64,000 nucleotides of DNA from Streptomyces albiflavescens. GTDB taxonomy: Bacteria; Actinomycetota; Actinomycetes; Streptomycetales; Streptomycetaceae. A program made the translations under genes and the position numbers. Where the stretch lies: NCBI RefSeq assembly GCF_014645835.1, contig NZ_BMMM01000009.1, positions 124,001 to 188,000 of the forward strand, written 5' to 3'. This document shows, piece by piece, positions 34,621 to 42,712 of this stretch. How positions within the stretch are numbered: position 1 is the first letter of the stretch; every line of letters starts with the position of its first letter. Under the pieces are notes generated by a model. The model did no database searches. It had not been told where the DNA came from and worked only from the letters and a program-made list of their open reading frames with translations.

Positions 34621-35748
34621 ATGCCAGATGCGCTCGATGCCACCCCCTACGACGCCCTGCTCCTGCTCTCGTTCGGCGGCCCCGAAGGCCCGGACGACGT
34701 CGTTCCGTTCCTGGAGAACGTGACGCGGGGGAGAGGCATCCCCAAGGAACGGCTCAAGGAAGTGGGGCAGCACTACTTCCTGTTCGGCGGGGTCAGCCCC
34801 ATCAACGACCACAATCGCGCCCTGCTCGACGCCCTCCGCAAGGACTTCGCCGACCACGGCCTGGACCTGCCCGTCTACTGGGGCAACCGCAACTGGGCGC
34901 CGTACCTGACCGACACCCTGCGCGAGATCGTCACCGACGGCCGCCGCCGCGTTCTCGTCCTCGCCACCAGCGCCTACGCCTCCTACTCGGGCTGCCGCCA
35001 GTACCGCGAGAACCTCGCCGAGTCCCTGGCCGCGCTCGAGGCCGAGGGCCTGGAGCTGCCGAAGATCGACAAGCTGCGCCACTACTTCAACCACCCCGGC
35101 TTCGTGCGACCCATGATCGACGGCGTCCTGAAGTCCCTCGCCGAACTGCCCGAGGACGTACGCGAGGGCGCGCACCTCGCCTTCACCACGCACTCCATCC
35201 CGGACGCGGCCGCCGACACCTCCGGACCGGTCGAGGACCACGGGGACGGCGGTGCGTACGTCAAGCAGCACCTGGACGTCGCCCGGCTGATCGTCGACGT
35301 TGTGCGCGAGGAGACGGGGATCGAGCACCCCTGGCAGCTCGTATACCAGTCGCGCTCCGGAGCCCCGCACATCCCGTGGCTGGAGCCCGACATCTGCGAC
35401 CACCTGGAGGAGCTGCACGGCGCCGGCGTCCCGGCCGTCGTGATGGCACCCATCGGGTTCGTCTCGGACCACATGGAGGTCCTGTACGACCTCGACACGG
35501 AGGCGAAGGCCAAGGCCGAGGAGCTGGGTCTGCCGGTGCGCCGCTCGGCCACCGTGGGCGCCGACCCGCGGTTCGCCGCGGCGATCCGTGAACTCGTCCT
35601 GGAGCGCGCCGTGCGGGAGAGCGGGCAGCGGGTGACCCCCTGCGCCCTCGGCGCGCTCGGTGCGAGCCACGATCTGTGCCCGGTGGGCTGCTGCCCGGCC
35701 CGCGCCCCCAAGCCCGCCGCCGCGGGCGCCGACAGTCCGTACGCATGA
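34621..35748 (+). CDS. cpfC: Coproporphyrin III ferrochelatase
   Basis: A 375-residue ferrochelatase from ATG 34621, with GGAGG just upstream; longer in-frame starts are unlikely. Landmarks are ALLLLSFGGPEGPDDVVPFL, the catalytic histidine in AFTTHSIP, the catalytic region YQSRSGAPHIPWLEPD, and VVMAPIGFVSDHMEVLYDLD. Cysteines SGCRQY in the middle and CPVGCCP near the C-terminus fit the [2Fe-2S] cluster ligands of actinobacterial enzymes. In Actinobacteria heme is made by the coproporphyrin-dependent route, so this enzyme inserts iron into coproporphyrin III. The gene overlaps or abuts the inositol monophosphatase gene; older names are hemH or hemZ. Confidence 0.92.
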   Translation: MPDALDATPYDALLLLSFGGPEGPDDVVPFLENVTRGRGIPKERLKEVGQHYFLFGGVSPINDHNRALLDALRKDFADHGLDLPVYWGNRNWAPYLTDTLREIVTDGRRRVLVLATSAYASYSGCRQYRENLAESLAALEAEGLELPKIDKLRHYFNHPGFVRPMIDGVLKSLAELPEDVREGAHLAFTTHSIPDAAADTSGPVEDHGDGGAYVKQHLDVARLIVDVVREETGIEHPWQLVYQSRSGAPHIPWLEPDICDHLEELHGAGVPAVVMAPIGFVSDHMEVLYDLDTEAKAKAEELGLPVRRSATVGADPRFAAAIRELVLERAVRESGQRVTPCALGALGASHDLCPVGCCPARAPKPAAAGADSPYA

Positions 35749-35756
35749 GGAGCCCC

Positions 35757-36572
35757 GTGACCGAGCCCCTGCACACCGAACTGCTCCAGCTCGCCCAGGA
35801 GGCTGCCCGGCGCGCGGGTGAACTGCTGCGGGACGGCCGCCCGGCGGACCTCGCGGTCGCCGCGACCAAGTCCAGCCCGATCGACGTCGTCACCGAGATG
35901 GACATCGCCGCGGAGAAGCTGATCACCGACCTGATCTCCGAGCACCGCCCGGACGACGGCTTCCTCGGCGAGGAGGGCGCCGCCACGGAAGGCACCAGCG
36001 GCATCCGCTGGGTCATCGATCCGCTCGACGGCACGGTCAACTACCTCTACGGACTGCCGACCTGGGCGGTGTCCATCGCCGCCGAGCGGGACGGCGAGGG
36101 GATCGTCGGAGTCGTCGCGGCGCCGATGCGCGGCGAGACGTACCACGCGGTGCGCGGCGGCGGAGCCTGGGCCCTCGGGGCCCGGGAGGGGGAGCGCCGG
36201 CTGACCTGCAGGCCGGCGCCGCCGCTCGACCAGGCGCTGGTGTCGACCGGCTTCAACTATGTGTCCGAGGTCAAGGCCCACCAGGCTGACGTCGCCCAAC
36301 GCCTCATCCCGCTGTTGCGCGACATCCGGCGCAGCGGTTCGGCGGCGGTCGACCTGTGCGACGTCGCGGCGGGCCGCCTGGACGGCTACTACGAGCGGGG
36401 CCTCAACCCCTGGGACCTCGCGGCGGGCGACCTGATCGCCCGTGAGGCGGGCGCCCTGACCGGTGGACGCCCCGGGGAGCGCCCCGCACGCGATCTCGCG
36501 GTCGCCGCCTCACCGGGTGTCTTCGAGCCCCTCCAGCGGCTCCTGGAGGAGTTCGGCGCCTGGCACGACTGA
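35757..36572 (+). CDS. Inositol monophosphatase family protein
   Basis: A 271-residue phosphatase from GTG 35757, with GAGGAG just upstream; an ATG at 35745 overlapping the ferrochelatase stop (ATGA) is an alternative. Metal-binding motifs are present: FLGEEG (Glu), WVIDPLDGTVNYLYGLP (the DPxDGT motif), and near the C-terminus GLNPWDLAAGDLIAREAGA. Such enzymes hydrolyse inositol-1-phosphate or related sugar phosphates, often for inositol/mycothiol metabolism. It is probably cotranscribed with the ferrochelatase gene, and a strong terminator follows at 36614-36654. Confidence 0.9.
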   Translation: MTEPLHTELLQLAQEAARRAGELLRDGRPADLAVAATKSSPIDVVTEMDIAAEKLITDLISEHRPDDGFLGEEGAATEGTSGIRWVIDPLDGTVNYLYGLPTWAVSIAAERDGEGIVGVVAAPMRGETYHAVRGGGAWALGAREGERRLTCRPAPPLDQALVSTGFNYVSEVKAHQADVAQRLIPLLRDIRRSGSAAVDLCDVAAGRLDGYYERGLNPWDLAAGDLIAREAGALTGGRPGERPARDLAVAASPGVFEPLQRLLEEFGAWHD

Positions 36573-36613
36573 CGGCGCCCGCGAGGGGCGGCGCGTACAA
36601 CAGGCGGCAAAGG

Positions 36614-36654
36614 GAGCGGGGCCCCGGCACTGGATCGATACCGGGGCCCCGCTC
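36614..36654. terminator. Strong hairpin terminator between convergent genes
   Basis: A 14-bp perfect stem, GAGCGGGGCCCCGG at 36614-36627 and its complement at 36641-36654, with a 13-base loop. It ends the inositol monophosphatase transcript and lies just beyond the stop of the small minus-strand gene at 36668. Confidence 0.8.
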
Positions 36655-36667
36655 TCGTACAAACTGA

Positions 36668-36841
36668 TCAGACGCGTGTCGCGCCGACCTCCACACCGTG
36701 CTCGGCGGCAAGGCGGTGCAGGTCGTCGAGCTCGGCCTGCTCGACCTCCGCGAGGAAGTCGTCGCCCGTTTCGCGAGCCCGCGTCAGGTCGGACTCGGTC
36801 GCCCTTATGCGCTGCAGAAGTCCTGCGGTGAATGCGTCCAT
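36668..36841 (-). CDS. Small conserved acidic protein (57 residues)
   Basis: A 57-residue frame from ATG 36841 to TGA at 36670-36668. It starts MDAFTAGLLQRIRATESDL and ends LAAEHGVEVGATRV. GAGGGGG lies 7 bases upstream of the ATG. It has strong Streptomyces codon bias and an amphipathic helical pattern throughout. I recall similar small hypotheticals near cutRS in other streptomycetes but cannot verify that here. The function is unknown. The 412 bp upstream to cutR (36842-37253) contains no further gene that I can support; a CGAGA-AAA-TCTCG hairpin lies at 37085-37097. Confidence 0.65.
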   Translation of the reverse strand: MDAFTAGLLQRIRATESDLTRARETGDDFLAEVEQAELDDLHRLAAEHGVEVGATRV

Positions 36842-37253
36842 GCTGCGCCCCCTCGTCCTGGGTCGTGGGTCGGTGGCACGGGGGTGTGCCGTTCGGAAGG
36901 GGCGATCACGTCTCCAGATGGGTGCCCAGCGCTACCCAGGCTGGGCGGCGACGGTGCCGGACACCCACGCCCGCTCTGCGGAAGCGGTTGGACGTACCAC
37001 AAGGTGGCTTGCCACATGCAGAGCGTGATCGCGGGGTGTAAAGCCGTCCTCCCCCCGCTCCCTTCCGTGGAAACCTCAACGCGACGAGAAAATCTCGCAT
37101 TCCCGGGCCCCTGGACCGTCTTCTCGGGTGCCTCACACCGCCTTACAGCCGGTTTATGGCCGAAAAGGGCAGGATGGAGGTCTCATCCATGACAGACCTG
37201 CCCGCGTGGTGCCCTGAAGCGCTGCGCGGGTGGACAGAGGAAGGACAAGCGAC

Positions 37254-37907
37254 GTGCGCGTACTCGTCGTCGAGGACGAGCAACTGCTCGCCGATGCGGT
37301 GGCCACCGGACTGCGCCGGGAGGCCATGGCCGTCGACGTCGTGTACGACGGTGCGGCCGCTCTGGAGCGCATCGGCGTCAACGACTACGACGTGGTCGTC
37401 CTCGACCGCGACCTCCCGCTCGTGCACGGCGACGACGTCTGCCGCAAGATCGTCGAGCTCGGCATGCCGACGCGCGTGTTGATGCTCACGGCCTCCGGCG
37501 ACGTCAGCGACCGCGTGGAGGGCCTGGAGATCGGCGCCGACGACTACCTCCCCAAGCCGTTCGCGTTCAGCGAGCTGACGGCACGCGTGCGTGCCCTCGG
37601 ACGCCGTACGAGCGTGCCGCTGCCGCCGGTCCTGGAGCGCGCCGGGATCAAGCTCGACCCCAACCGCCGCGAGGTCTTCCGCGACGGCAAGGAGGTCCAG
37701 CTCGCGCCGAAGGAGTTCGCCGTCCTGGAGGTGCTGCTGCGCAGCGAGGGCGCGGTCGTCTCCGCCGAGCAGCTCCTGGAGAAGGCCTGGGACGAGAACA
37801 CGGACCCCTTCACCAACGTCGTACGGGTGACGGTCATGACCCTGCGCCGCAAGCTCGGCGAGCCCCCGGTCATCGTCACCGTGCCCGGCTCCGGCTACCG
37901 GATCTGA
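37254..37907 (+). CDS. cutR: Response regulator CutR
   Basis: A 217-residue OmpR-family response regulator from GTG 37254, with AAGGA 8 bases upstream. The receiver domain has VLVVEDEQLLADAVATGLR, the acceptor Asp in VVLDRDLPLVHGD, MLTASG and YLPKPF. The winged-helix effector domain ends VVRVTVMTLRRKLGEPPVI. The length and the downstream kinase identify it as CutR of the CutRS pair. CutRS was first linked to copper-dependent melanin formation in S. lividans and later to extracellular redox and secretion stress and to repression of antibiotic production. It is separated from cutS by only 6 bases. Confidence 0.88.
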   Translation: MRVLVVEDEQLLADAVATGLRREAMAVDVVYDGAAALERIGVNDYDVVVLDRDLPLVHGDDVCRKIVELGMPTRVLMLTASGDVSDRVEGLEIGADDYLPKPFAFSELTARVRALGRRTSVPLPPVLERAGIKLDPNRREVFRDGKEVQLAPKEFAVLEVLLRSEGAVVSAEQLLEKAWDENTDPFTNVVRVTVMTLRRKLGEPPVIVTVPGSGYRI

Positions 37908-37913
37908 TGCACC

Positions 37914-39164
37914 GTGGCCGCGACCCCAGCGCCCCCCGCGGCGCCCCCCAAGCCCACCTGGGACCCCAGAAGGCCGGAGCCCCCGTTCCCCTGGCTGCGC
38001 CCGACCATCCGCATACGGCTCACGCTGCTCTACGGTGGCATGTTCCTGATCGCCGGCATCATGCTGCTGTCGATCATCTACTTGCTCGCGGCGCAGGCGC
38101 TGAACACGGGCAACGAGCCGCTGTTCAAGATCGTCGGCGGTAGCGCGATCAAGGTCACCAGCACCACCTGCCCCGCGGTCGACGGGGGCAACAATGTGCC
38201 GCTCGACGAGTTCAACAACGCGATCAGCCACTGCATCGACCAGCAGCGCCAGGCCGCCCTGGACAACCTGCTCAGCCGCTCGCTGCTCGCCCTGCTCGGC
38301 CTCGCCATCATCGCCTTCGCCTTCGGCTACGCGATGGCCGGCCGGGTGCTCTCGCCGCTCGGCCGGATCACCCGCACCGCGCGCGCCGTGGCGGGCTCGG
38401 ACCTGTCCCGGCGGATCGAACTGGACGGCCCGGACGACGAGCTGAAGGAGCTGGCGGACACCTTCGACGACATGCTGGAGCGGCTGCAGCGAGCCTTCAC
38501 CGCCCAGCAGCGGTTCGTCGGGAACGCCTCGCACGAACTGCGCACCCCGCTCGCGATCAACCGCACGCTCCTGGAAGTGCATCTGTCCGACCCGGGCGCG
38601 CCGACGGAGCTGCAGCAGCTCGGCAAGACGCTGCTCGCCACCAACGAGCGCAGTGAGCAGCTCGTCGAGGGCCTGCTGCTGCTCGCCCGCAGCGACAACC
38701 AGATCGTGGAGCGCAAGCCCGTGGACCTGGCCGAGGTCGCCTCGCAGGCCGTCGACCAGGTGCACGCCGAGGCCGAGGCCAAGGGCGTGGAGATCCGCGG
38801 GGAACGCGCCGCGGCGGTCGTGCAGGGCAACGGCGTCCTGCTGGAGCGGATCGCCCTCAACCTCGTCCAGAACGCCGTCCGGTACAACGTGCCGGAGGGC
38901 GGCTGGGTCGAGGTCACCACACAGGTCCAGCACGGCCAGGCGGTCCTGGTGGTGTCGAACACGGGTCCCGTGGTGCCCGCCTACGAGATCGACAATCTTT
39001 TCGAGCCCTTCCGGCGGCTGCGTACGGAGCGCACGGGCAGCGACAAGGGCGTGGGCCTCGGCCTTTCGATCGTCCGGTCGGTGGCCCGCGCCCACGGGGG
39101 ACACATCGTCGCGGAGCCGCGCGAGGGAGGTGGGCTCGTGATGCGCGTCACCCTTCCGATCTGA
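37914..39164 (+). CDS. cutS: Sensor histidine kinase CutS
   Basis: A 416-residue kinase from GTG 37914. After a proline-rich N-terminus there is a transmembrane helix (LLYGGMFLIAGIMLLSIIY), an extracytoplasmic loop of about 70 residues, a second helix (LLSRSLLALLGLAIIAFAFG), a HAMP domain, an H-box (FVGNASHELRTPLA) and an HATPase with NLVQNAVRYN and GLGLSIVRSVARAHGG. The extracytoplasmic part holds exactly two cysteines (STTCPAVD and SHCIDQ), which fits the proposal that CutS monitors disulfide formation outside the cell. It is cotranscribed with cutR. Confidence 0.88.
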   Translation: MAATPAPPAAPPKPTWDPRRPEPPFPWLRPTIRIRLTLLYGGMFLIAGIMLLSIIYLLAAQALNTGNEPLFKIVGGSAIKVTSTTCPAVDGGNNVPLDEFNNAISHCIDQQRQAALDNLLSRSLLALLGLAIIAFAFGYAMAGRVLSPLGRITRTARAVAGSDLSRRIELDGPDDELKELADTFDDMLERLQRAFTAQQRFVGNASHELRTPLAINRTLLEVHLSDPGAPTELQQLGKTLLATNERSEQLVEGLLLLARSDNQIVERKPVDLAEVASQAVDQVHAEAEAKGVEIRGERAAAVVQGNGVLLERIALNLVQNAVRYNVPEGGWVEVTTQVQHGQAVLVVSNTGPVVPAYEIDNLFEPFRRLRTERTGSDKGVGLGLSIVRSVARAHGGHIVAEPREGGGLVMRVTLPI

Positions 39165-39236
39165 GACCATGGCGCCGACACGCGACGATGTTCGCTTTGC
39201 GCGGAATTTTCTGGTCACCCACCAGGGAAGCCCGTG

Positions 39237-39250
39237 TGTGATCGATCACA
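39237..39250. promoter_or_regulatory. Perfect palindrome in the intergenic region before the DUF4193 gene
   Basis: TGTGATCGATCACA at 39237-39250 is a 14-bp perfect palindrome in the 393-bp gap 39165-39557. It resembles Crp/Fnr half-sites but with a 4-base rather than 6-base spacer. The rest of the gap holds no gene that I can see; it should contain the promoter for the DUF4193 gene. Confidence 0.35.
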
Positions 39251-39557
39251 AGGGCGATTTTCTCGCCATCTACTCTCCGTGATCATGCAAGCTGCCGGAA
39301 AGCCGGGAAAATCCGGGTTTTCGGGGGTCTTGATCACGGGAAGTACACGGTGGGACGCCTTTGAAGTGCGACCTTCGGACCGTGTACGGTCCGCATCGCC
39401 ATCCAAGCCGATCACTCTTGAGGAGTCCGGTTGGGTGTCGATTGAGTAACAGACCTTGATGTGAGGCAAAATCTCCGCCTCGGGTCGGGCACAAGTCCGG
39501 CCTCTCACGCGTTACGTGCGCTGGAGACACCGCAGACACCCAGAGGGGGAGAGCGAC

Positions 39558-39854
39558 ATGGCAACGGATTACGACACTCCACGCAAGACCGACGACGACG
39601 TCGACTCGGACAGCCTTGAAGAACTGAAGGCTCGCCGGAACGACAAGTCCACCTCGTCCGTCGACGTAGATGAGTTCGAGGCCGCAGAAGGCCTGGAGCT
39701 GCCCGGAGCCGACCTCTCGAACGAGGAGCTGGCCGTCCGGGTCCTGCCCAAGCAGCAGGATGAGTTCACTTGCATGAGCTGCTTCCTGGTGCACCACCGC
39801 AGCCAGCTGGCCCGCGAGAAGAACGGTCAGCCGATCTGCCGCGACTGCGACTGA
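39558..39854 (+). CDS. DUF4193 zinc-ribbon-like protein
   Basis: A 98-residue protein from ATG 39558, with GGGGGAGAG upstream. The N-terminal half is very acidic and polar (TDDDVDSDSLEELKARRND), and the C-terminal half is a four-cysteine zinc ribbon: FTCMSC, then about 22 residues later ICRDC. This matches actinobacterial DUF4193, a small, abundant protein often annotated as dUTPase-associated. The function is not established; the zinc ribbon suggests protein or nucleic-acid contact. It precedes an EcsC-like gene by 13 bp, probably in one transcript. Confidence 0.85.
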   Translation: MATDYDTPRKTDDDVDSDSLEELKARRNDKSTSSVDVDEFEAAEGLELPGADLSNEELAVRVLPKQQDEFTCMSCFLVHHRSQLAREKNGQPICRDCD

Positions 39855-39867
39855 GGCAGGGTCGGCC

Positions 39868-40779
39868 GTGACTGGCTCGACCCCTCCTTGGAAGCGCCGC
39901 TTCCCCGTGCGGGAGGCGGACGAAGGGCCGTCCGACGGCTCTGAAGGCGTGCGTGACGACGAGCGGGGCTCTTCCGAACCGGGATCAGCCTCGCTCGAGC
40001 GGGCGCCCGCCACAGGCGGCCTACCGGCCTCCGCGGGCACTCCCGCGCCCGTCGCCAGGCGCCGCGCCGCAGTCCTCCGGGACGGGGTCAGGAAAGGCGT
40101 CCGGAAGGGCGGCAGCCGGGCCAGGGCGGGCCTGGGGTACATCGCCGACCGGATCATCGACATGGCCCCGCGTGTGCCCGTACGGGACCTCGCGACCCTT
40201 CGCAGGCAGTTCCCGGGCCTCGGCCCCGAGCAGCTCGCGGACAAGCTCGTCGCGGGCGCGGCCGCCGCGACGTCCACGGTCGGCGCCGGGATCGGCGCGG
40301 CCGCGATGCTGCCGGTGCCCCCCGCCATGCCCACTGAGCTGGCCGCCGAGATCACCGGCGTCGCCGCGATCGAGCTGAAGCTGATCGCCGAGCTCCATGA
40401 GGTCTACGGCCTGCGGCCGCCGGGCACCCTCACACAGCGCAGTACCGCGTATCTGAACTCCTGGTCCGGGGAGCGCGGGATCGAAGTGACGAAGCCGTCG
40501 ACGATCAACGCCGCGTTGGGCGGCCAGATGAAGCGCGAGCTGCGTCAGCAGATCATGAAACGGATGGTTCGGGATCTCCCCAACCTGATGCCGTTCATGG
40601 TCGGCGCGGCGGTCGGGGCGGTCATGAACCGCCGCGACACCAAACGCCTCGCGGGGCGCATTCGCAAGGACCTGCGCAAGGCCCAGGTGCCATGGGACGC
40701 GCTTGCGGAACTGCCTCCGCTGGAGAAGCCCGTGGATCCCCTGCGGATGGGGGAGATCCCCAAGGAGCTGGGGCGCTAG
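39868..40779 (+). CDS. EcsC-like conserved hypothetical protein
   Basis: A 303-residue protein from GTG 39868. The first 75 residues are charged and disordered, the next portion is basic (RKGVRKGGSRARAG), and the core has hydrophobic glycine/alanine segments (AAAATSTVGAGIGAAAMLP and MPFMVGAAVGAVMNRR) with helical stretches such as ELAAEITGVAAIELKLIAEL. This arrangement resembles EcsC-family proteins, whose role is unclear, but the similarity is only by eye. It lies directly after the DUF4193 gene. From 40780 to 41085 there is no gene with convincing codon bias. Confidence 0.6.
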   Translation: MTGSTPPWKRRFPVREADEGPSDGSEGVRDDERGSSEPGSASLERAPATGGLPASAGTPAPVARRRAAVLRDGVRKGVRKGGSRARAGLGYIADRIIDMAPRVPVRDLATLRRQFPGLGPEQLADKLVAGAAAATSTVGAGIGAAAMLPVPPAMPTELAAEITGVAAIELKLIAELHEVYGLRPPGTLTQRSTAYLNSWSGERGIEVTKPSTINAALGGQMKRELRQQIMKRMVRDLPNLMPFMVGAAVGAVMNRRDTKRLAGRIRKDLRKAQVPWDALAELPPLEKPVDPLRMGEIPKELGR

Positions 40780-41085
40780 CTGTGGTGTGCGCCGCTCGCC
40801 CTGCGAGTGAATTCTCCCGGTGGTTGCACCGATTTCGGCACCGCCGGGCAGCCTCGCAGTGGCGGATCGCCGATGGGGCGGAGAAGGGCGCGGAGCCCCT
40901 CACCTCATGTGCTTCCTCCGGAGCCGGGGTGTCCGCAGGAGTCCGCGCGCCAACGCCGGACGTGCCTCGTGGGCACCAGCGGGTTCCCGGCGGGTGTGCG
41001 TCTCCGCAGCCCCGTTCGCCTTTCCGCCGCCGGATCTGCGCCTCCGCAGGCGCCCCTGCACTCCCGCCCGAGGCGGGCCATGGGG

Positions 41086-41547
41086 TTACGCCGTCGCTCG
41101 TGCCGCCTCCAGCGCTGCCGCCAGGCGCTGTGGCTCCCTCGTCGACAGGTACAGGTACGGCGTCGGGTCCTGCGGGTCCGTGACCTGGACGCGCAGGGCG
41201 GTGGGGATGTAGGCGCGCAGGAGCATGAAGGCGCGGGGGTCGGCCTTGTACGTGCGCCAGGCGCGCGCCTCCTCCTGGTCCATGATCTCGGCGTCGCCCA
41301 GGGCCGTGACCGGGATCTTGGCGTCGCCCGCGATCAGCGAGTCGCCCACGACGCGGATGCGGATCGAGCCGTACGAGCTGGCCACGACCGCCGACACCGC
41401 GGTGCCGCCGACCAGGGCGCCCAGCAGCGGCAGTGTGCCGAACGGGAGGAAGATCAGGGCCATCGCGACACCGACCAGGAAACAGATCGCCCACCAGGTG
41501 CGGGGGGCGGTGAGGCGTTCTTCGTACGGCGAGGCGGAGAGCTGCAT
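41086..41547 (-). CDS. DUF3093 family membrane protein
   Basis: A 153-residue protein from ATG 41547. Two transmembrane helices near the N-terminus (WWAICFLVGVAMALIFLPFG and LLGALVGGTAVSAVVASSY) are followed by a cytoplasmic beta-rich domain with DSLIAGDAKIPVTALGDAE and TPYLYLSTREP. This layout is that of actinobacterial DUF3093. The function is unknown. It is divergent from the thioesterase gene and stands in the dut neighbourhood, as in other streptomycetes. Confidence 0.8.
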   Translation of the reverse strand: MQLSASPYEERLTAPRTWWAICFLVGVAMALIFLPFGTLPLLGALVGGTAVSAVVASSYGSIRIRVVGDSLIAGDAKIPVTALGDAEIMDQEEARAWRTYKADPRAFMLLRAYIPTALRVQVTDPQDPTPYLYLSTREPQRLAAALEAARATA

Positions 41548-41605
41548 GAAGTCAAGCTTGGCACGGTGCCAACAGTTGGTGGACGCGCGGGTAAGGTCTG
41601 CGGCT

Positions 41606-42190
41606 GTGAGTGGTACTTCCGCAGCTCTGACGCCCCCCGCAGACGCCGTCGCGCCGGTGCGGCACCCCGACGCGCCCGCCCCCGGCGAGCTCCTCGGAGC
41701 CCACTACGAACAGTGTTTCGGGTGTGGCGGTGAGCAGCCGCATGGACTGCACCTGGAGGCCCGCGCGGGGGAGGGGGTCCGGATCACGGCGGAGTTCACC
41801 GTGCGGCCCGCCCACCAGGGCGCCCCGGGCCTCGCGCACGGCGGCGTCCTCGCCACCGCGCTGGACGAGACGCTCGGTTCGCTGAACTGGCTGCTGCGCA
41901 CGATCGCCGTGACCGGACGGCTGGAGACCGACTTCCGCCGCCCCGTGCCCGTCGGCAGCGTCCTCCACCTGGAGGCCGAGGTCACCGCAGTGGCGGGGCG
42001 GAAGATCTACTCCACCGCCACCGGGCGGCTCGGCGGGCCCGAAGGACCCGTCGCCGTCCGTGCCGACGCACTCTTCGTCGAGGTGAAGGTCGACCACTTC
42101 ATCGACAACGGCCGCCCGGAGGAGATCCGGGTCGCCATGAACGACCCGGACCAGATCCGGCGTGCCCGCGCCTTCGAGGTGAACCCGTGA
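41606..42190 (+). CDS. PaaI-type hotdog-fold thioesterase
   Basis: A 194-residue thioesterase-superfamily protein from GTG 41606, with TAAGG 9 bases upstream. The hotdog region carries QGAPGLAHGGVLATALDETLG, in which HGG and the following helix with the acidic residue form the active site, and VPVGSVLHLEAEVTAVAGRK. A short cysteine motif CFGCGGEQPHGL precedes the fold. It should hydrolyse acyl-CoA thioesters, with unknown chain specificity. The dut gene starts in its stop codon (GTGA), so the two are coupled. Confidence 0.85.
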   Translation: MSGTSAALTPPADAVAPVRHPDAPAPGELLGAHYEQCFGCGGEQPHGLHLEARAGEGVRITAEFTVRPAHQGAPGLAHGGVLATALDETLGSLNWLLRTIAVTGRLETDFRRPVPVGSVLHLEAEVTAVAGRKIYSTATGRLGGPEGPVAVRADALFVEVKVDHFIDNGRPEEIRVAMNDPDQIRRARAFEVNP

Positions 42191-42711
42191 CGAGTCAGCC
42201 CCGTCAAGCGATCGCCGTGCTGATCCAGCGCGTCGACCCGGAAGTCCCGCTTCCCGAGTACGCGCACCCCGGTGACGCGGGAGCCGATCTGCGCACCACC
42301 GAGAGCCGCGAACTGCAGCCCGGTGAGCGGGCGGTTCTGCCCACGGGAGTGTCCATCGCGCTGCCCGAGGGGTACGCGGCCTTCGTGCACCCGCGTTCCG
42401 GGCTCGCCGCCCGCTGCGGTGTCGCCCTCGTCAATGCCCCGGGGACGGTTGATGCCGGGTACCGTGGGGAGATCAAGGTGATCGTGGTGAATCTCGACCC
42501 GCGCGAGTCCGTGCGGTTCGAGCGCTTCGACCGGATTGCCCAACTGGTCGTTCAGCAGGTCGAGAAGGTCCGCTTCCAGGAGGTCGCGGAGCTTCCGGAC
42601 TCGGCGCGGGCCGCAGGGGGCTTCGGGTCCACTGGAGGTCATGCCGCCGTGGGCAGCACAACGGGTGGGAATCGATACGCTTCGGTCGTATCCGACCGGG
42701 AAGGACAGTGA
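42187..42711 (+). CDS. dut: dUTP diphosphatase
   Basis: A 174-residue trimeric-type dUTPase. All five conserved motifs can be traced: HPGDAGADLRTTE, HPRSGLAARCG, VNAPGTVDAGYRGEI, RIAQLVVQ, and the C-terminal glycine-rich RAAGGFGSTGG. It hydrolyses dUTP to dUMP and pyrophosphate, keeping uracil out of DNA and supplying dTMP synthesis. GTG 42187 overlaps the thioesterase stop by 4 bp. The DUF3710 gene starts 1 base after its stop. Confidence 0.95.
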   Translation: MTSQPRQAIAVLIQRVDPEVPLPEYAHPGDAGADLRTTESRELQPGERAVLPTGVSIALPEGYAAFVHPRSGLAARCGVALVNAPGTVDAGYRGEIKVIVVNLDPRESVRFERFDRIAQLVVQQVEKVRFQEVAELPDSARAAGGFGSTGGHAAVGSTTGGNRYASVVSDREGQ

Positions 42712-42712
42712 C

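Noticed and set aside
37085..37097. CGAGA-AAA-TCTCG as a CutR operator or terminator
   Set aside because: A 5-bp stem of this type is too short to call. It may be chance in a 412-bp gap.
40780..41085. Overlapping open frames between the EcsC-like and DUF3093 genes
   Set aside because: All are Arg/Ser/Pro-rich and mutually inconsistent. No ribosome binding site or known motif.
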